A DNA stretch of 37,584 nucleotides, taken from positions 1-37,584 of the forward strand of contig JALRKY010000021.1 of assembly GCA_023260985.1 (NCBI GenBank). Reading direction: 5' to 3'. A program made the position numbers and the translations under genes. This document shows, one piece after another, positions 25,954 to 33,819 of this stretch. The notes under the pieces were generated by a model. The model was not told the origin of the DNA. It made no database searches and worked only from the letters and a program-made list of their open reading frames with translations. Position 1 is the first letter of the stretch; each line of letters opens with the position of its first letter. The stretch is from Altererythrobacter sp. (lineage in GTDB: Bacteria; Pseudomonadota; Alphaproteobacteria; Sphingomonadales; Sphingomonadaceae).

Positions 25954-26391
25954 TCAGCCTCCCACCATGAAGCGCGCCAGCGCCACAATGGCGAACCCGG
26001 CGAACATGAAGGTTGCGGTCGCCGCTAGTGAGCGTGGCGAGAGGCGCGAAACGCCGCATACGCCATGGCCGCTGGTACAGCCATTGCCCATCCGCGTGCC
26101 GAAGCCGACCAGGACCCCCGCGGTGACCAGGATCGGAATCGACGATGTAACGATCACCTCTGGCTGGCGAAGCGAGGCGCTGAGCAGCCAGGCGCCAATG
26201 GGAAGCCCGACGACGAAAGCAAGCGCCTGCAAGCGCGGCGTGCCACTGTCAGCGATGCCGACAGCGCGTGCGACCATTCCGCTGATACCGGCGATGCGTC
26301 CTGAGAAGAGCAGCAATACTGCTGCGGAGAGCCCGATCAGCAGGCCGCCCGCAAGTGCAGTGAGCGGATCGAGGGGAGCTAATGTAGACAT
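25954..26391 (-). CDS. YeeE/YedE family sulfur-compound transporter subunit
   Basis: A 145-residue membrane protein with about four hydrophobic segments. It has the family motif GNGCTSGHGVCG near residue 104, followed by SRLSPRS; the two cysteines of this motif line the substrate path in known YeeE proteins. ATG 26391 follows AAGGAAGG. It starts 17 bp after the dioxygenase gene and is followed at once by the DUF6691 partner, so the pair probably forms one transport system. Confidence 0.9.
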   Translation of the reverse strand: MSTLAPLDPLTALAGGLLIGLSAAVLLLFSGRIAGISGMVARAVGIADSGTPRLQALAFVVGLPIGAWLLSASLRQPEVIVTSSIPILVTAGVLVGFGTRMGNGCTSGHGVCGVSRLSPRSLAATATFMFAGFAIVALARFMVGG

Positions 26392-26408
26392 CTGGCTCGG
26401 TTCCTTCC

Positions 26409-27338
26409 TTACAGCGTGTTGAGCGGAAGCTTGAGGTAACGCGTGCCGTTGCTTTCGGGCTCGGGCAGGTGCCCGGCGCGCATGTTGATCTGGATCGAAG
26501 GCAGGATGAGGCGCGGAATGTCGAGCGTCGCATCGCGGGCGGTTCGCATCGCGACGAAATCCTCTTCTTCCACCCCGTCATGGACATGGATATTGCCTTC
26601 ACGCTCGGCCCCGATTGTGGTTTCCCATGCGAAGACGTTGCGCCCCGGCGCCTTGTAATCGTGGCACAGGAACACACGCGTTTCGGAAGGCAGTTCCATC
26701 AGCCTCCGGATCGAACGGAACAGGGTGCGCGCATCACCGCCCGGGAAATCGGCCCGGGCCGTGCCATAGTCGGGCATGAAGATCGTATCGCCGACAAAGG
26801 CCGCATCGCCCATAACGAATGCAATATCTGCCGGAGTGTGCCCCGGCACGTGTAAGGCAATGATTGCCGTTTCGCCCAGTTCCAGCACTTGGCCGTCATC
26901 TACGAGGAGATCGAACTGCGAACCGTCACGCGCGAAATCGCTGCCTTCATTGAATATCTTCCCGAAAACGTCCTGTACGGTCAGGATTTCGCGACCGATA
27001 ACGATTTCGCCGCCCAGCTTCCCCTGCAGATAGGGCGCAGCGGAAAGGTGATCGGCATGGGCATGCGTTTCGAACAAGTATTTGATCGATAGCCGGTGAG
27101 AGCGGATGTATTCGACCAGCTCGTCTGCTGAATCTGTCGAAGTACGGCCGGAAGGCTGGTCGAAATCGAGCACCGAATCCACGATCGCCGCCGCCTTGGT
27201 CGTCGGGTCATGCACCACATAGCTCGCGGTAAAGGTCGGCTCGTGGAAGAATCCCTTCACGATCGGAGCAGCACGTTCACCGCCGAGGAGGGCGCGAACC
27301 TGCTCGCTCGCCTGGTTGAGGTGGGAATCGTTGCTCAT
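26409..27338 (-). CDS. blh: Persulfide dioxygenase-type metallo-hydrolase (ETHE1/Blh-like)
   Basis: A 309-residue metallo-beta-lactamase-fold protein. The metal site H92-x-H94-x-D96-H97 is in ETHAHADHL, followed by VPGHTPADIAF near 165 and GDTIFMPDYGTARADFPGG near 187; the last stretch, with FLCHDY near 223, is characteristic of ETHE1/Blh persulfide dioxygenases, which oxidise glutathione persulfide to sulfite. No rhodanese domain is fused. Its ATG overlaps the repressor stop (ATGA), so it is translationally coupled to its likely regulator. Confidence 0.92.
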   Translation of the reverse strand: MSNDSHLNQASEQVRALLGGERAAPIVKGFFHEPTFTASYVVHDPTTKAAAIVDSVLDFDQPSGRTSTDSADELVEYIRSHRLSIKYLFETHAHADHLSAAPYLQGKLGGEIVIGREILTVQDVFGKIFNEGSDFARDGSQFDLLVDDGQVLELGETAIIALHVPGHTPADIAFVMGDAAFVGDTIFMPDYGTARADFPGGDARTLFRSIRRLMELPSETRVFLCHDYKAPGRNVFAWETTIGAEREGNIHVHDGVEEEDFVAMRTARDATLDIPRLILPSIQINMRAGHLPEPESNGTRYLKLPLNTL

Positions 27339-27736
27339 CGTTCTTGTTCCTGTTCCGTGGTTGGCAACTGATCGGCGGCGGCTTGCAAGAGACGACCGCC
27401 ACTCGCGGGCACGGCCTCTGCCTCACCGCAAAAAATGTGATGCAAAGTATCGAGCAGCCGCTCTGCCCTTGGGTTCACAACCCGGTAAAGCAGCGTCTGC
27501 GCTTCGCGCCGATAGACTACAAGGCCTCCAGTACGCAGCTTCGACAGGTGTTGCGAAAGTGCAGACTGGCTCAGCCCGATACGTACCGCCAGCTCGCCCA
27601 CCGGCAATTCACCAGCCTCGGCCAAATGGCAAAGAATTAGCAGGCGCGGGCGGTTGGAGAGCACCGCCAAATAATCAGCGGCCCTTCCGGCATTGGCGCG
27701 CATGGCATCAAAGCTGATGGAGACGGTCAAACCCAT
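27335..27736 (-). CDS. bigR: ArsR family persulfide-sensing repressor (BigR/SqrR-like)
   Basis: A 133-residue ArsR/SmtB winged-helix repressor. The recognition region reads RIGLSQSALSQHLSKLRTGGLV at about residues 52-73. The two cysteines that sense persulfide in BigR and SqrR are both retained: C36 (LILCHLAE) and C103 (IFCGE), 67 residues apart compared with 66 in the described proteins. It lacks the classic CVC metal site of ArsR. It leads the operon that contains the dioxygenase and the two transporter genes. A 20-bp inverted repeat just upstream of its ATG is the likely operator. The start at 27736 could instead be Met12. Confidence 0.9.
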   Translation of the reverse strand: MGLTVSISFDAMRANAGRAADYLAVLSNRPRLLILCHLAEAGELPVGELAVRIGLSQSALSQHLSKLRTGGLVVYRREAQTLLYRVVNPRAERLLDTLHHIFCGEAEAVPASGGRLLQAAADQLPTTEQEQER

Positions 27737-27744
27737 GCACTTAC

Positions 27745-27764
27745 TGCATTCCCGTGGGACTGCA
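27745..27764. promoter_or_regulatory. Probable BigR-type operator
   Basis: TGCA-T-TCCC-GT-GGGA-C-TGCA is symmetric at 16 of 20 positions, with only the two central and two flanking positions breaking the dyad. It ends 8 bp upstream of the bigR start codon. An ArsR-type dimer binding here would block the promoter or ribosome access of the whole operon. Confidence 0.55.
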
Positions 27765-27826
27765 TCTCGGCCATAAGCGGCGCGTCGCGAAAGCGACCGG
27801 GCCCACCTGAGGCCAAACTTTGCCCA

Positions 27827-29071
27827 CTATATCCGGCTATCGATAAGCGCAGCGTAGATCAGCGTCCTTAGCTGGCGCCGAATCGGATAGGTGCTTGATG
27901 GATAGACCTGCGTCATGAACACACAGGTTATCCCTTCAAGCGGATCTACGAAAAATGCAGTCGAATAGGCGCCGCCCCAATAGAATTCGCCAAGGCTCGA
28001 CGGCACGAGCGTCTTGGCCGGGTCGATCACCATAGCAAAGCCCAAGCCAAAGCCTGTCCCGGCATTGTTGCTTTCTGAAAACATGCTGCTCGAAACTTGG
28101 GTCAGGTCCGCTCCGCCCGGCAAGTGGTTAGTGCGCATCAGCCGCAGCGTCTTGGGGCTGAGGATACGCGCACCGTCAAGCTCGCCATTGTTGACCAGCA
28201 TCGATGTGAAGCGATGATAGTCCGCGATCGTGCCGCATAGTCCGCCGCCGCCGCTGTCGAAGCGGCCGGGCTCGGTAAGCTTGCTGGTCGGGCCGGCGTC
28301 GATCATCTTGGGCGGGCCGCCCGGGGCATATTGGTAAGCATCTACCAGCCGGTCCTGCTGCCCCTCGGCAACGCCGAAAGCTGTGTCGGTCATGCCCAGC
28401 GGACCGAAAATGTTCTCGCGGAAATATTCGCGCAGCCGCATCCCGCTGATCCGCTCGACGCAAATGCCCAGCACATCGGTCGCAATCGAATAGTTCCAGC
28501 CCTGCCCAGGCGCGAACTCGAGCGGCAGATCGGCTAGGATGCGAATGACTTCGTCCGAATTGTGCCGACTGCGTGCGAAATCAAGATTGTGCTCGCGATA
28601 GACGGCATCGATATTCGTGCGGTTCTGCAAGCCGTAGGTCAGCCCGGACATATGGGTCAGCAGGTCGACGAAACGCATCGACGGCGCGGGATTGCCGGGT
28701 GCGAAAGGGATGCTCCCGCCGCCCCCGCCATAAACTCTGAGGTTCTTGAACTCGGGCAGGACCTTGGTGACCGGCTCTTCCAGGGCCACCTTGCACTGCT
28801 CAACCAGTTGCATGAAGGCGATCGAAGTGACGGGCTTGCTCATCGAAGCGATCCGGAAGATGGCGTCATCGCGCAATGCATCGCGCCCTTCGCCCATCCT
28901 TCCGCGTGCGTCGTAATAGACCGGCTGCCCGTGGCGGGCGACCAAGACCTGTGTCATGGGCAAGCGGCTGCTGTCGAGGTAGCGCTCCTGCAGGAACGGA
29001 CCGATCCGTTCGAGCCGCTTGAGGTCGAAACCGAACGAAGCCGGATCAGCGCAGACAAATGGGCTGGTCAT
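27827..29071 (-). CDS. Serine hydrolase, beta-lactamase/esterase class C family
   Basis: A 414-residue protein of the beta-lactamase (penicillin-binding transpeptidase-like) fold. The catalytic S-x-x-K is S76-M-S-K79 in FRIASMSKPVTS, and the Tyr motif is the Y in GWNYSIATDVLG near residue 193. A W-GGAYSTAFFVDP segment near residue 375 closes the site. There is no signal peptide, so it is probably a cytoplasmic esterase (EstB or LovD type) rather than a true beta-lactamase. It is divergent from the acyl-CoA synthetase gene by 90 bp, which hints at acyl-ester or acyl-thioester work; the substrate is unknown. Confidence 0.88.
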   Translation of the reverse strand: MTSPFVCADPASFGFDLKRLERIGPFLQERYLDSSRLPMTQVLVARHGQPVYYDARGRMGEGRDALRDDAIFRIASMSKPVTSIAFMQLVEQCKVALEEPVTKVLPEFKNLRVYGGGGGSIPFAPGNPAPSMRFVDLLTHMSGLTYGLQNRTNIDAVYREHNLDFARSRHNSDEVIRILADLPLEFAPGQGWNYSIATDVLGICVERISGMRLREYFRENIFGPLGMTDTAFGVAEGQQDRLVDAYQYAPGGPPKMIDAGPTSKLTEPGRFDSGGGGLCGTIADYHRFTSMLVNNGELDGARILSPKTLRLMRTNHLPGGADLTQVSSSMFSESNNAGTGFGLGFAMVIDPAKTLVPSSLGEFYWGGAYSTAFFVDPLEGITCVFMTQVYPSSTYPIRRQLRTLIYAALIDSRI

Positions 29072-29161
29072 GATCTATTCCCCGATAGCAGTGCTTGTGA
29101 GTGAAGACCTTCGCACCTAGCATCCGGTTTGCGGAAGTCACACCGGATTGAGAGAGGCCAG

Positions 29162-30910
29162 TTGAGCGACAAAACCAATTCTGCGACACTGTCGTTTTGG
29201 ACAAAACCTGCGAGCTGGCCTGCGATGTCGCTGGACGAGATCGAAGCCAAACTGTGCGCGCCAGGGCAGCGTTTCGAAATGGAAACGGTCGAGATCCGGG
29301 GCGTGCCGACCCGCGTATGGAAGCATGCGCCCGCTTCGCTAAGGGTGCTGGCCGATCACGCCTGCAGCCACGGCCAGCGGCTGATGACGATCTATGATGA
29401 TGAGCGGATCAGCTATGACGCGTGGTACCGCGCGGTCGCTAATTTGGCCGCCGAACTTCACCGCCGGGGTGTGGCGAAGGGGGATCGCGTTGCGCTTGCC
29501 ATGCGCAACCTTCCCGAATGGCCGGTGGCATTTTTCGCTGCGACTACCATTGGCGCGATCTGCGTCCCGCTCAACGCCTGGTGGACCGGCCCGGAACTCT
29601 CCTATGGCCTGGCCAATTCGGGCGCAAACACGTTGATCTGCGATGCCGAGCGCTGGGATCGGATCGATCCTCACCGGTCCGAATGCCCTGAGCTGCGTAC
29701 TGTCCTTGTCTCCCGTGCTGAGTCACAGAATGGTGAAGTAGAGCAGCTGGAAGGCATAATTGGCACGCCGCATGATTGGGCAAGCCTGCTCGAATCGACG
29801 ATACCCGATGTCGTCCTTTCGCCCGACGATCCGGCCACGATTTTCTACACCAGCGGGACCACCGGCCATCCCAAGGGCGCGCTCGGCAGCCATCGCAATC
29901 TCACCACCAACATTTTTTCGACCGCCTATGCCGCAGCGCGATCAGTCCTGCGGCGCGGTGAGGAGTTGCCTCCACCCGCTCCAAAGGTCGGGCTGACCGT
30001 GATCCCGCTATTCCACGTCACCGCCTGTTCGGCCGGGCTGATGGGGCAACTCTTCGCCGGGCACACGATCATCTACATGCATCGTTGGGACGCGGTGAAA
30101 GCCTTCGAGATCATCGAGCGCGAGCGAGTCAATCTGGCGGGCGGCGTTCCCACGATCGCCTGGCAGATGATCGAACACCCCGATCGCGCGAAGTACGATC
30201 TCTCCAGCCTTGAATCGATTTCCTATGGCGGTGCTCCCGCCGCCCCCGAACTGGTGCGCGAGATCTACGAGATCTTCGGCGCAATGCCGGGAAATGGATG
30301 GGGCATGACCGAAACCATGGCCACGGTCACCAGCCATGCGGGCGAAGACTATCTCAACCGCCCCGAAAGCTGCGGGCCACCGGTACCCGTGAGCGACCTC
30401 AAGACTACCGACGACAAGCGCATTGCCCTGCCGGTTGGCGCAGTTGGCGAATTGTGGGCACGCGGGCCGCAAATCGTGATGGGCTATTGGAATCGGCCGG
30501 AAGCCACTTCCGAGACCTTTATCGACGGCTGGGTCCGAACCGGAGACCTCGCGCGGCTCGACGAGGAAGGCTTCTGCTATATTGTAGATCGCGCGAAGGA
30601 CATGGTGATCCGCGGAGGTGAGAACATCTATTCCTCCGAAGTGGAGAACGTCCTCTACGATCATCCGGCGGTGACCGACGCGGCTCTGATCGGCATACCC
30701 CACAAGACGCTGGGCGAGGAGCCGGCGGCAGTGGTCCATCTTGCGCCCGGCTTGGCCGCGAGCGAGCAGGAACTGCAGGATTGGGTCGCTGACCGGCTGG
30801 CCAAGTTCAAGGTGCCAGTGAAGATCGTGTTCCTAAGCGAAACTCTGCCAAGAAATGCCAACGGCAAGATCCTCAAGAAGGATCTGGGGGCATTGTTCGC
30901 AGACAGCTGA
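29162..30910 (+). CDS. AMP-forming acyl-CoA synthetase
   Basis: A roughly 582-residue member of the ANL superfamily that activates a carboxylic acid via an acyl-adenylate. Motifs: P-loop-like YTSGTTGHPKGA near residue 235, GWGMTETMATVTSH near 380, the hinge segment IVDRAKDMVIRGGENIYSSE near 475 and the catalytic Lys in PRNANGKILKKDL near the end. I prefer the TTG at 29162, 4 nt after GAGAGAGG; the frame is open to 29129, and an ATG at 29225 is possible. The neighbouring acyl-CoA dehydrogenases suggest a beta-oxidation-type pathway. The acid is unknown. Confidence 0.92.
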   Translation: MSDKTNSATLSFWTKPASWPAMSLDEIEAKLCAPGQRFEMETVEIRGVPTRVWKHAPASLRVLADHACSHGQRLMTIYDDERISYDAWYRAVANLAAELHRRGVAKGDRVALAMRNLPEWPVAFFAATTIGAICVPLNAWWTGPELSYGLANSGANTLICDAERWDRIDPHRSECPELRTVLVSRAESQNGEVEQLEGIIGTPHDWASLLESTIPDVVLSPDDPATIFYTSGTTGHPKGALGSHRNLTTNIFSTAYAAARSVLRRGEELPPPAPKVGLTVIPLFHVTACSAGLMGQLFAGHTIIYMHRWDAVKAFEIIERERVNLAGGVPTIAWQMIEHPDRAKYDLSSLESISYGGAPAAPELVREIYEIFGAMPGNGWGMTETMATVTSHAGEDYLNRPESCGPPVPVSDLKTTDDKRIALPVGAVGELWARGPQIVMGYWNRPEATSETFIDGWVRTGDLARLDEEGFCYIVDRAKDMVIRGGENIYSSEVENVLYDHPAVTDAALIGIPHKTLGEEPAAVVHLAPGLAASEQELQDWVADRLAKFKVPVKIVFLSETLPRNANGKILKKDLGALFADS

Positions 30911-30946
30911 CCTGGGCGAGCGCGCCTGAGGGAACAAGAATCAAGC

Positions 30947-30970
30947 GGGCCCGGACATTCGTCCGGGCCC
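30947..30970. terminator. Bidirectional terminator between the synthetase and dehydrogenase genes
   Basis: A perfect 10-bp stem GGGCCCGGAC/GTCCGGGCCC with an ATTC loop lies between the convergent gene ends at 30910 and 30999. There is no strong T tract, but the position and stability make a shared terminator likely. Confidence 0.8.
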
Positions 30971-30998
30971 ACCCTGAAACTGCGTTATGCCGCCCGGC

Positions 30999-32063
30999 TC
31001 AATAGCCGTTGAGCTTGGCGTGGCGGTCTTTCAGGAAGCCGCTGCCACCCCAGCTTGCTTCGAGCACGCGGGCGCGCTTGAGGTAGAAGCCGACGTCATA
31101 TTCGTCGGTCATCCCCACGCCGCCGTGGAGCTGGACGCCTTCGCGGCTCATAAGGTGCAGCACGTCGTTCGAGCGGGCCTTGGCGAGGCACGCCGCCTCG
31201 GGCACCTTGAAGCCAGTATCAAGCGCAGTGAGACCTGCTTCGACCGCTGTGCGCATCAACTCAAGGTCGGTATAGAGGCCAGCCATGCGATGCTGGAGCG
31301 CCTGAAACGTGCTCAGCACCTGGTTGAACTGCACCCGCTGCTTCAAATAGGCGAGCGTCGTGTCGAACACATATTGCGCCATGCCGAGCATCTCGGCAGC
31401 GGTCAGGATGCGCGCCCGGTCGAGAATCTCGTCGGCAAGATTATCGCTGCCATCGGCAAGCTTCTCCGCCGGTGCCGAAGCGAAAGTGACTTCGGCATGA
31501 TCGCGCCGGTCGACCAGTTCGCGGTCCGACACTGACACGCCTTCACCCTTCTCGACCAGGTAGACGCCGTCACTCGCGAGAACGACGAACAGGCCTGCCC
31601 CGTTCGCTTCGTGCACGAAGGACTTGGTGCCTGACAACTTGCCGCCTAAAACGCTTGCCTCGGCCACCGCGCCTCGATGCCGCGAACCTTCGTCGAAGGC
31701 GAGTGTACCGATCAGTTCGCCGCTGGCGAGCTGAGGCAGATACTTCTCCTTCTGCGCCTGCGAACCGCCCAATGCTATTGCACTGGCGGCGAGCGATGAA
31801 GCGACCAGCGGGCTGGCGGTGAGCGTCTTGCCCAGTTCTTCGACCACCAGGCCGAGGCTCATCCAGCCGAAATCGGTGCCGCCGAATTCTTCTGGAACGA
31901 TGATGCCGGCCCAGCCCATCTGGCCCATTTCGGCCCATTTCGAGGCATCGAAATCTAGGCCTGCGTCGCGCACCTTGCGCCATGCGTTGACCGGACTTTC
32001 ATTTACTGCCCATTCGCGCGCCATGTCGCGCAGCATGGACTGTTCTTCATAGAGGACTGCCAT
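30999..32063 (-). CDS. Acyl-CoA dehydrogenase family protein, degenerate partner subunit
   Basis: A 354-residue protein of the acyl-CoA dehydrogenase fold. The C-terminal FAD- and partner-binding features are kept (YLKQRVQFNQVLSTFQALQHR near residue 236, VQLHGGVGMTDEYDVGFYL near 309). The middle-domain motif usually reading T-E-P-x-A-G-S-D is replaced by AFDEGSRHRG. It lies 15 bp downstream of a second, complete-looking dehydrogenase gene. Such unequal pairs form mixed heterotetramers in steroid and side-chain degradation, so this is probably the companion subunit. The substrate is unknown. Confidence 0.88.
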   Translation of the reverse strand: MAVLYEEQSMLRDMAREWAVNESPVNAWRKVRDAGLDFDASKWAEMGQMGWAGIIVPEEFGGTDFGWMSLGLVVEELGKTLTASPLVASSLAASAIALGGSQAQKEKYLPQLASGELIGTLAFDEGSRHRGAVAEASVLGGKLSGTKSFVHEANGAGLFVVLASDGVYLVEKGEGVSVSDRELVDRRDHAEVTFASAPAEKLADGSDNLADEILDRARILTAAEMLGMAQYVFDTTLAYLKQRVQFNQVLSTFQALQHRMAGLYTDLELMRTAVEAGLTALDTGFKVPEAACLAKARSNDVLHLMSREGVQLHGGVGMTDEYDVGFYLKRARVLEASWGGSGFLKDRHAKLNGY

Positions 32064-32078
32064 TGTTTCCGCGCTCCC

Positions 32079-33287
32079 TTACTGGTGATCGAGCATGCCA
32101 AGGATACGCTTGGCAATGATATTGTTCTGGATTTCGGTCGAGCCGCCATAGATCGTGGTGGCCTTGCCGAAGAGCCAGCCGCGGACGTGCTCCAGCTCCT
32201 TCTGCCTGAAGCCTTCGCCTTCCCAGCCCAGGCCGCGGAAGCCCATGATCTCGATCAGGAGCTCGGCGCGCTGCTGGCCCAATTTCGACCCCACGTTCTT
32301 GAGGATCGAGCTGATTTCCGACACGCCGCCCTGCGCCTTCGATTCCTCGATTGCGCGGCGAGCGGTGAGAAGGAAGGTGTTCCAAGCGATCTCGTAATCG
32401 GCGATCCTTCCACGCAAATCGGCATCGACCAGCTGACCGTTTTCGTCGGTGCCGAGATAGTCCTTCGCGATCTTCGACAGCGGTTGCGCATTGAGCATCG
32501 ACGCGCCGCCACCCGAAATATTGGTCCGTTCGTGCTGGAGCAAGCGCTTACCGATGGTCCAGCCCTGCCCCTCTTTGCCGACAAGGTTTTCCTTGGGCAC
32601 CTGCACATCGGTGAAAAAGGTTTCGCAGAACGGGCTCATGCCGCTGATCATCTGGATCGGCCTGACTTCGACGCCGGGCGCATCCATGTCGATCAGCAGG
32701 AAGGAAATGCCCGTGTGCTTGTCGCTGCGATCGGTGCGAACCAGGCAGAAGCACTTGTCGGCCCATTGCCCTCCGCTGGTCCAGGTCTTCTGGCCATTGA
32801 CGACATAGTGATCGCCCCTGTCCTCGGCGAAAGTCTGGAGGTTTGCGAGGTCAGAACCGGCATTGGGTTCGGAATAGCCCTGGCACCAGCGGATTTCGCC
32901 GCGGCAGATCGGCGGGATATGCTCCTGCTTTTGCGTTTCATTGCCATATTCGAGCAGCGTCGGGCCGAACATCATCACGCCCATGCCACCAATCGGATTC
33001 CATGCGGCTGCCACGGCCATTTCTTGCTCAAGCACGCGGGCCTGCTTCTTGCTAAGGCCACCACCGCCGTATTGCTTTGGCCAGGTGGGAGTGCCCCAGC
33101 CGCGGCTGCCCATCGCGACTCGCCAGGCCTTCTCCGCCTCGGTTTCCTCGGTCGGACCCTCAACAGAACGCAAGGCATTGCCCTTGCCCTTCAGTTCGTC
33201 CGGGAAATTCGCCTTGAGGAAGGCCTTGACCTCCCCCCGGAATGTTTCGAGGTCATCCTCGGGCCGGGTCTCGGCTGCCGTTGCCAT
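32079..33287 (-). CDS. Acyl-CoA dehydrogenase
   Basis: A 402-residue flavoenzyme that introduces an alpha-beta double bond into an acyl-CoA. The middle-domain motif CQGYSEPNAGSDLANLQT near residue 138 and the FAD/CoA C-terminal motif YGGSTEIQNNIIAKRILG near 381 are intact. ATG 33287 follows GAGGAGAG and gives MATAAETRPEDD; the upstream frame to 33350 is not family-like. It is the upstream gene of the dehydrogenase pair and probably the catalytic subunit. It transcribes towards the acyl-CoA synthetase gene. Confidence 0.92.
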   Translation of the reverse strand: MATAAETRPEDDLETFRGEVKAFLKANFPDELKGKGNALRSVEGPTEETEAEKAWRVAMGSRGWGTPTWPKQYGGGGLSKKQARVLEQEMAVAAAWNPIGGMGVMMFGPTLLEYGNETQKQEHIPPICRGEIRWCQGYSEPNAGSDLANLQTFAEDRGDHYVVNGQKTWTSGGQWADKCFCLVRTDRSDKHTGISFLLIDMDAPGVEVRPIQMISGMSPFCETFFTDVQVPKENLVGKEGQGWTIGKRLLQHERTNISGGGASMLNAQPLSKIAKDYLGTDENGQLVDADLRGRIADYEIAWNTFLLTARRAIEESKAQGGVSEISSILKNVGSKLGQQRAELLIEIMGFRGLGWEGEGFRQKELEHVRGWLFGKATTIYGGSTEIQNNIIAKRILGMLDHQ

Positions 33288-33819
33288 CGTATCTCTCCTC
33301 TTGCGCATGGTCCCGCACCGGAGTTCGCCATGCTCGTTTGCGCGCGCCACCTTACTGCAAATGTGCGATTCTCATACGCGGCGCTCAAATCGCTTACACA
33401 AAAGACCCGCGACTGGCGCAACCCCAATTTCCGATAGCCCGGCATAAGAGCGGGGGTGGAGGCAGTCAGACGCAAAGTATTCTCCACTTCGAGACGCTCT
33501 TCCCTGCTCCTCGTCGGTCCACGATGCATCTTCAATCCAACGAAATCGACGGCCCGCTATCGTACACTAGTCGAAAACCTACGTTCGAACAGCAGGTCTT
33601 CCACGTTCCGCAGCGACAATGGAAACCGCACATACACCATCACCACCAACCGGATAACCTCGGGCGAGGAATTGAAATAGCGAAAGGGACTGGCTGGTTT
33701 GCGTGGTCTGGGCATGGATCCGCCCTACCCTCACCGGCTCACTTTTCAATCAGGTGCGCTTGCTTTGACAGCACCGTTTGAAGCGCTTGGGATTGGAGGT
33801 CCAGAGAAGTTGATTATAG
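33288..33819. other. Gene-poor stretch at the edge of the low-GC island
   Basis: About 530 bp separate the dehydrogenase gene from the DUF1501 gene. Short frames exist on the plus strand (for example 33456-33680, 74 codons), but none has a good ribosome binding site or a family I recognise. No RNA gene, repeat or clear terminator was found. GC falls gradually from left to right here, so the left border of the acquired region probably lies in this stretch. Confidence 0.5.

Noticed and set aside
32085..33437. 450-codon plus-strand frame opposite the acyl-CoA dehydrogenase gene
   Set aside because: It is antisense to a well-supported gene in high-GC DNA, has no recognisable motif and has biased composition typical of a shadow frame.
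33575..33610. tRNA T-arm-like sequence around GTTCGAAC
   Set aside because: The loop would be 9 rather than 7 bases and no acceptor, anticodon or D arm can be built around it, so neither a tRNA nor a tRNA-derived attachment site is supported.
33456..33680. 74-codon frame ending TYTITTNRITSGEELK, vaguely like the end of a SET-domain protein
   Set aside because: The only resemblance is a GEEL-like end. The NHSC region and upstream domain are missing and there is no ribosome binding site.
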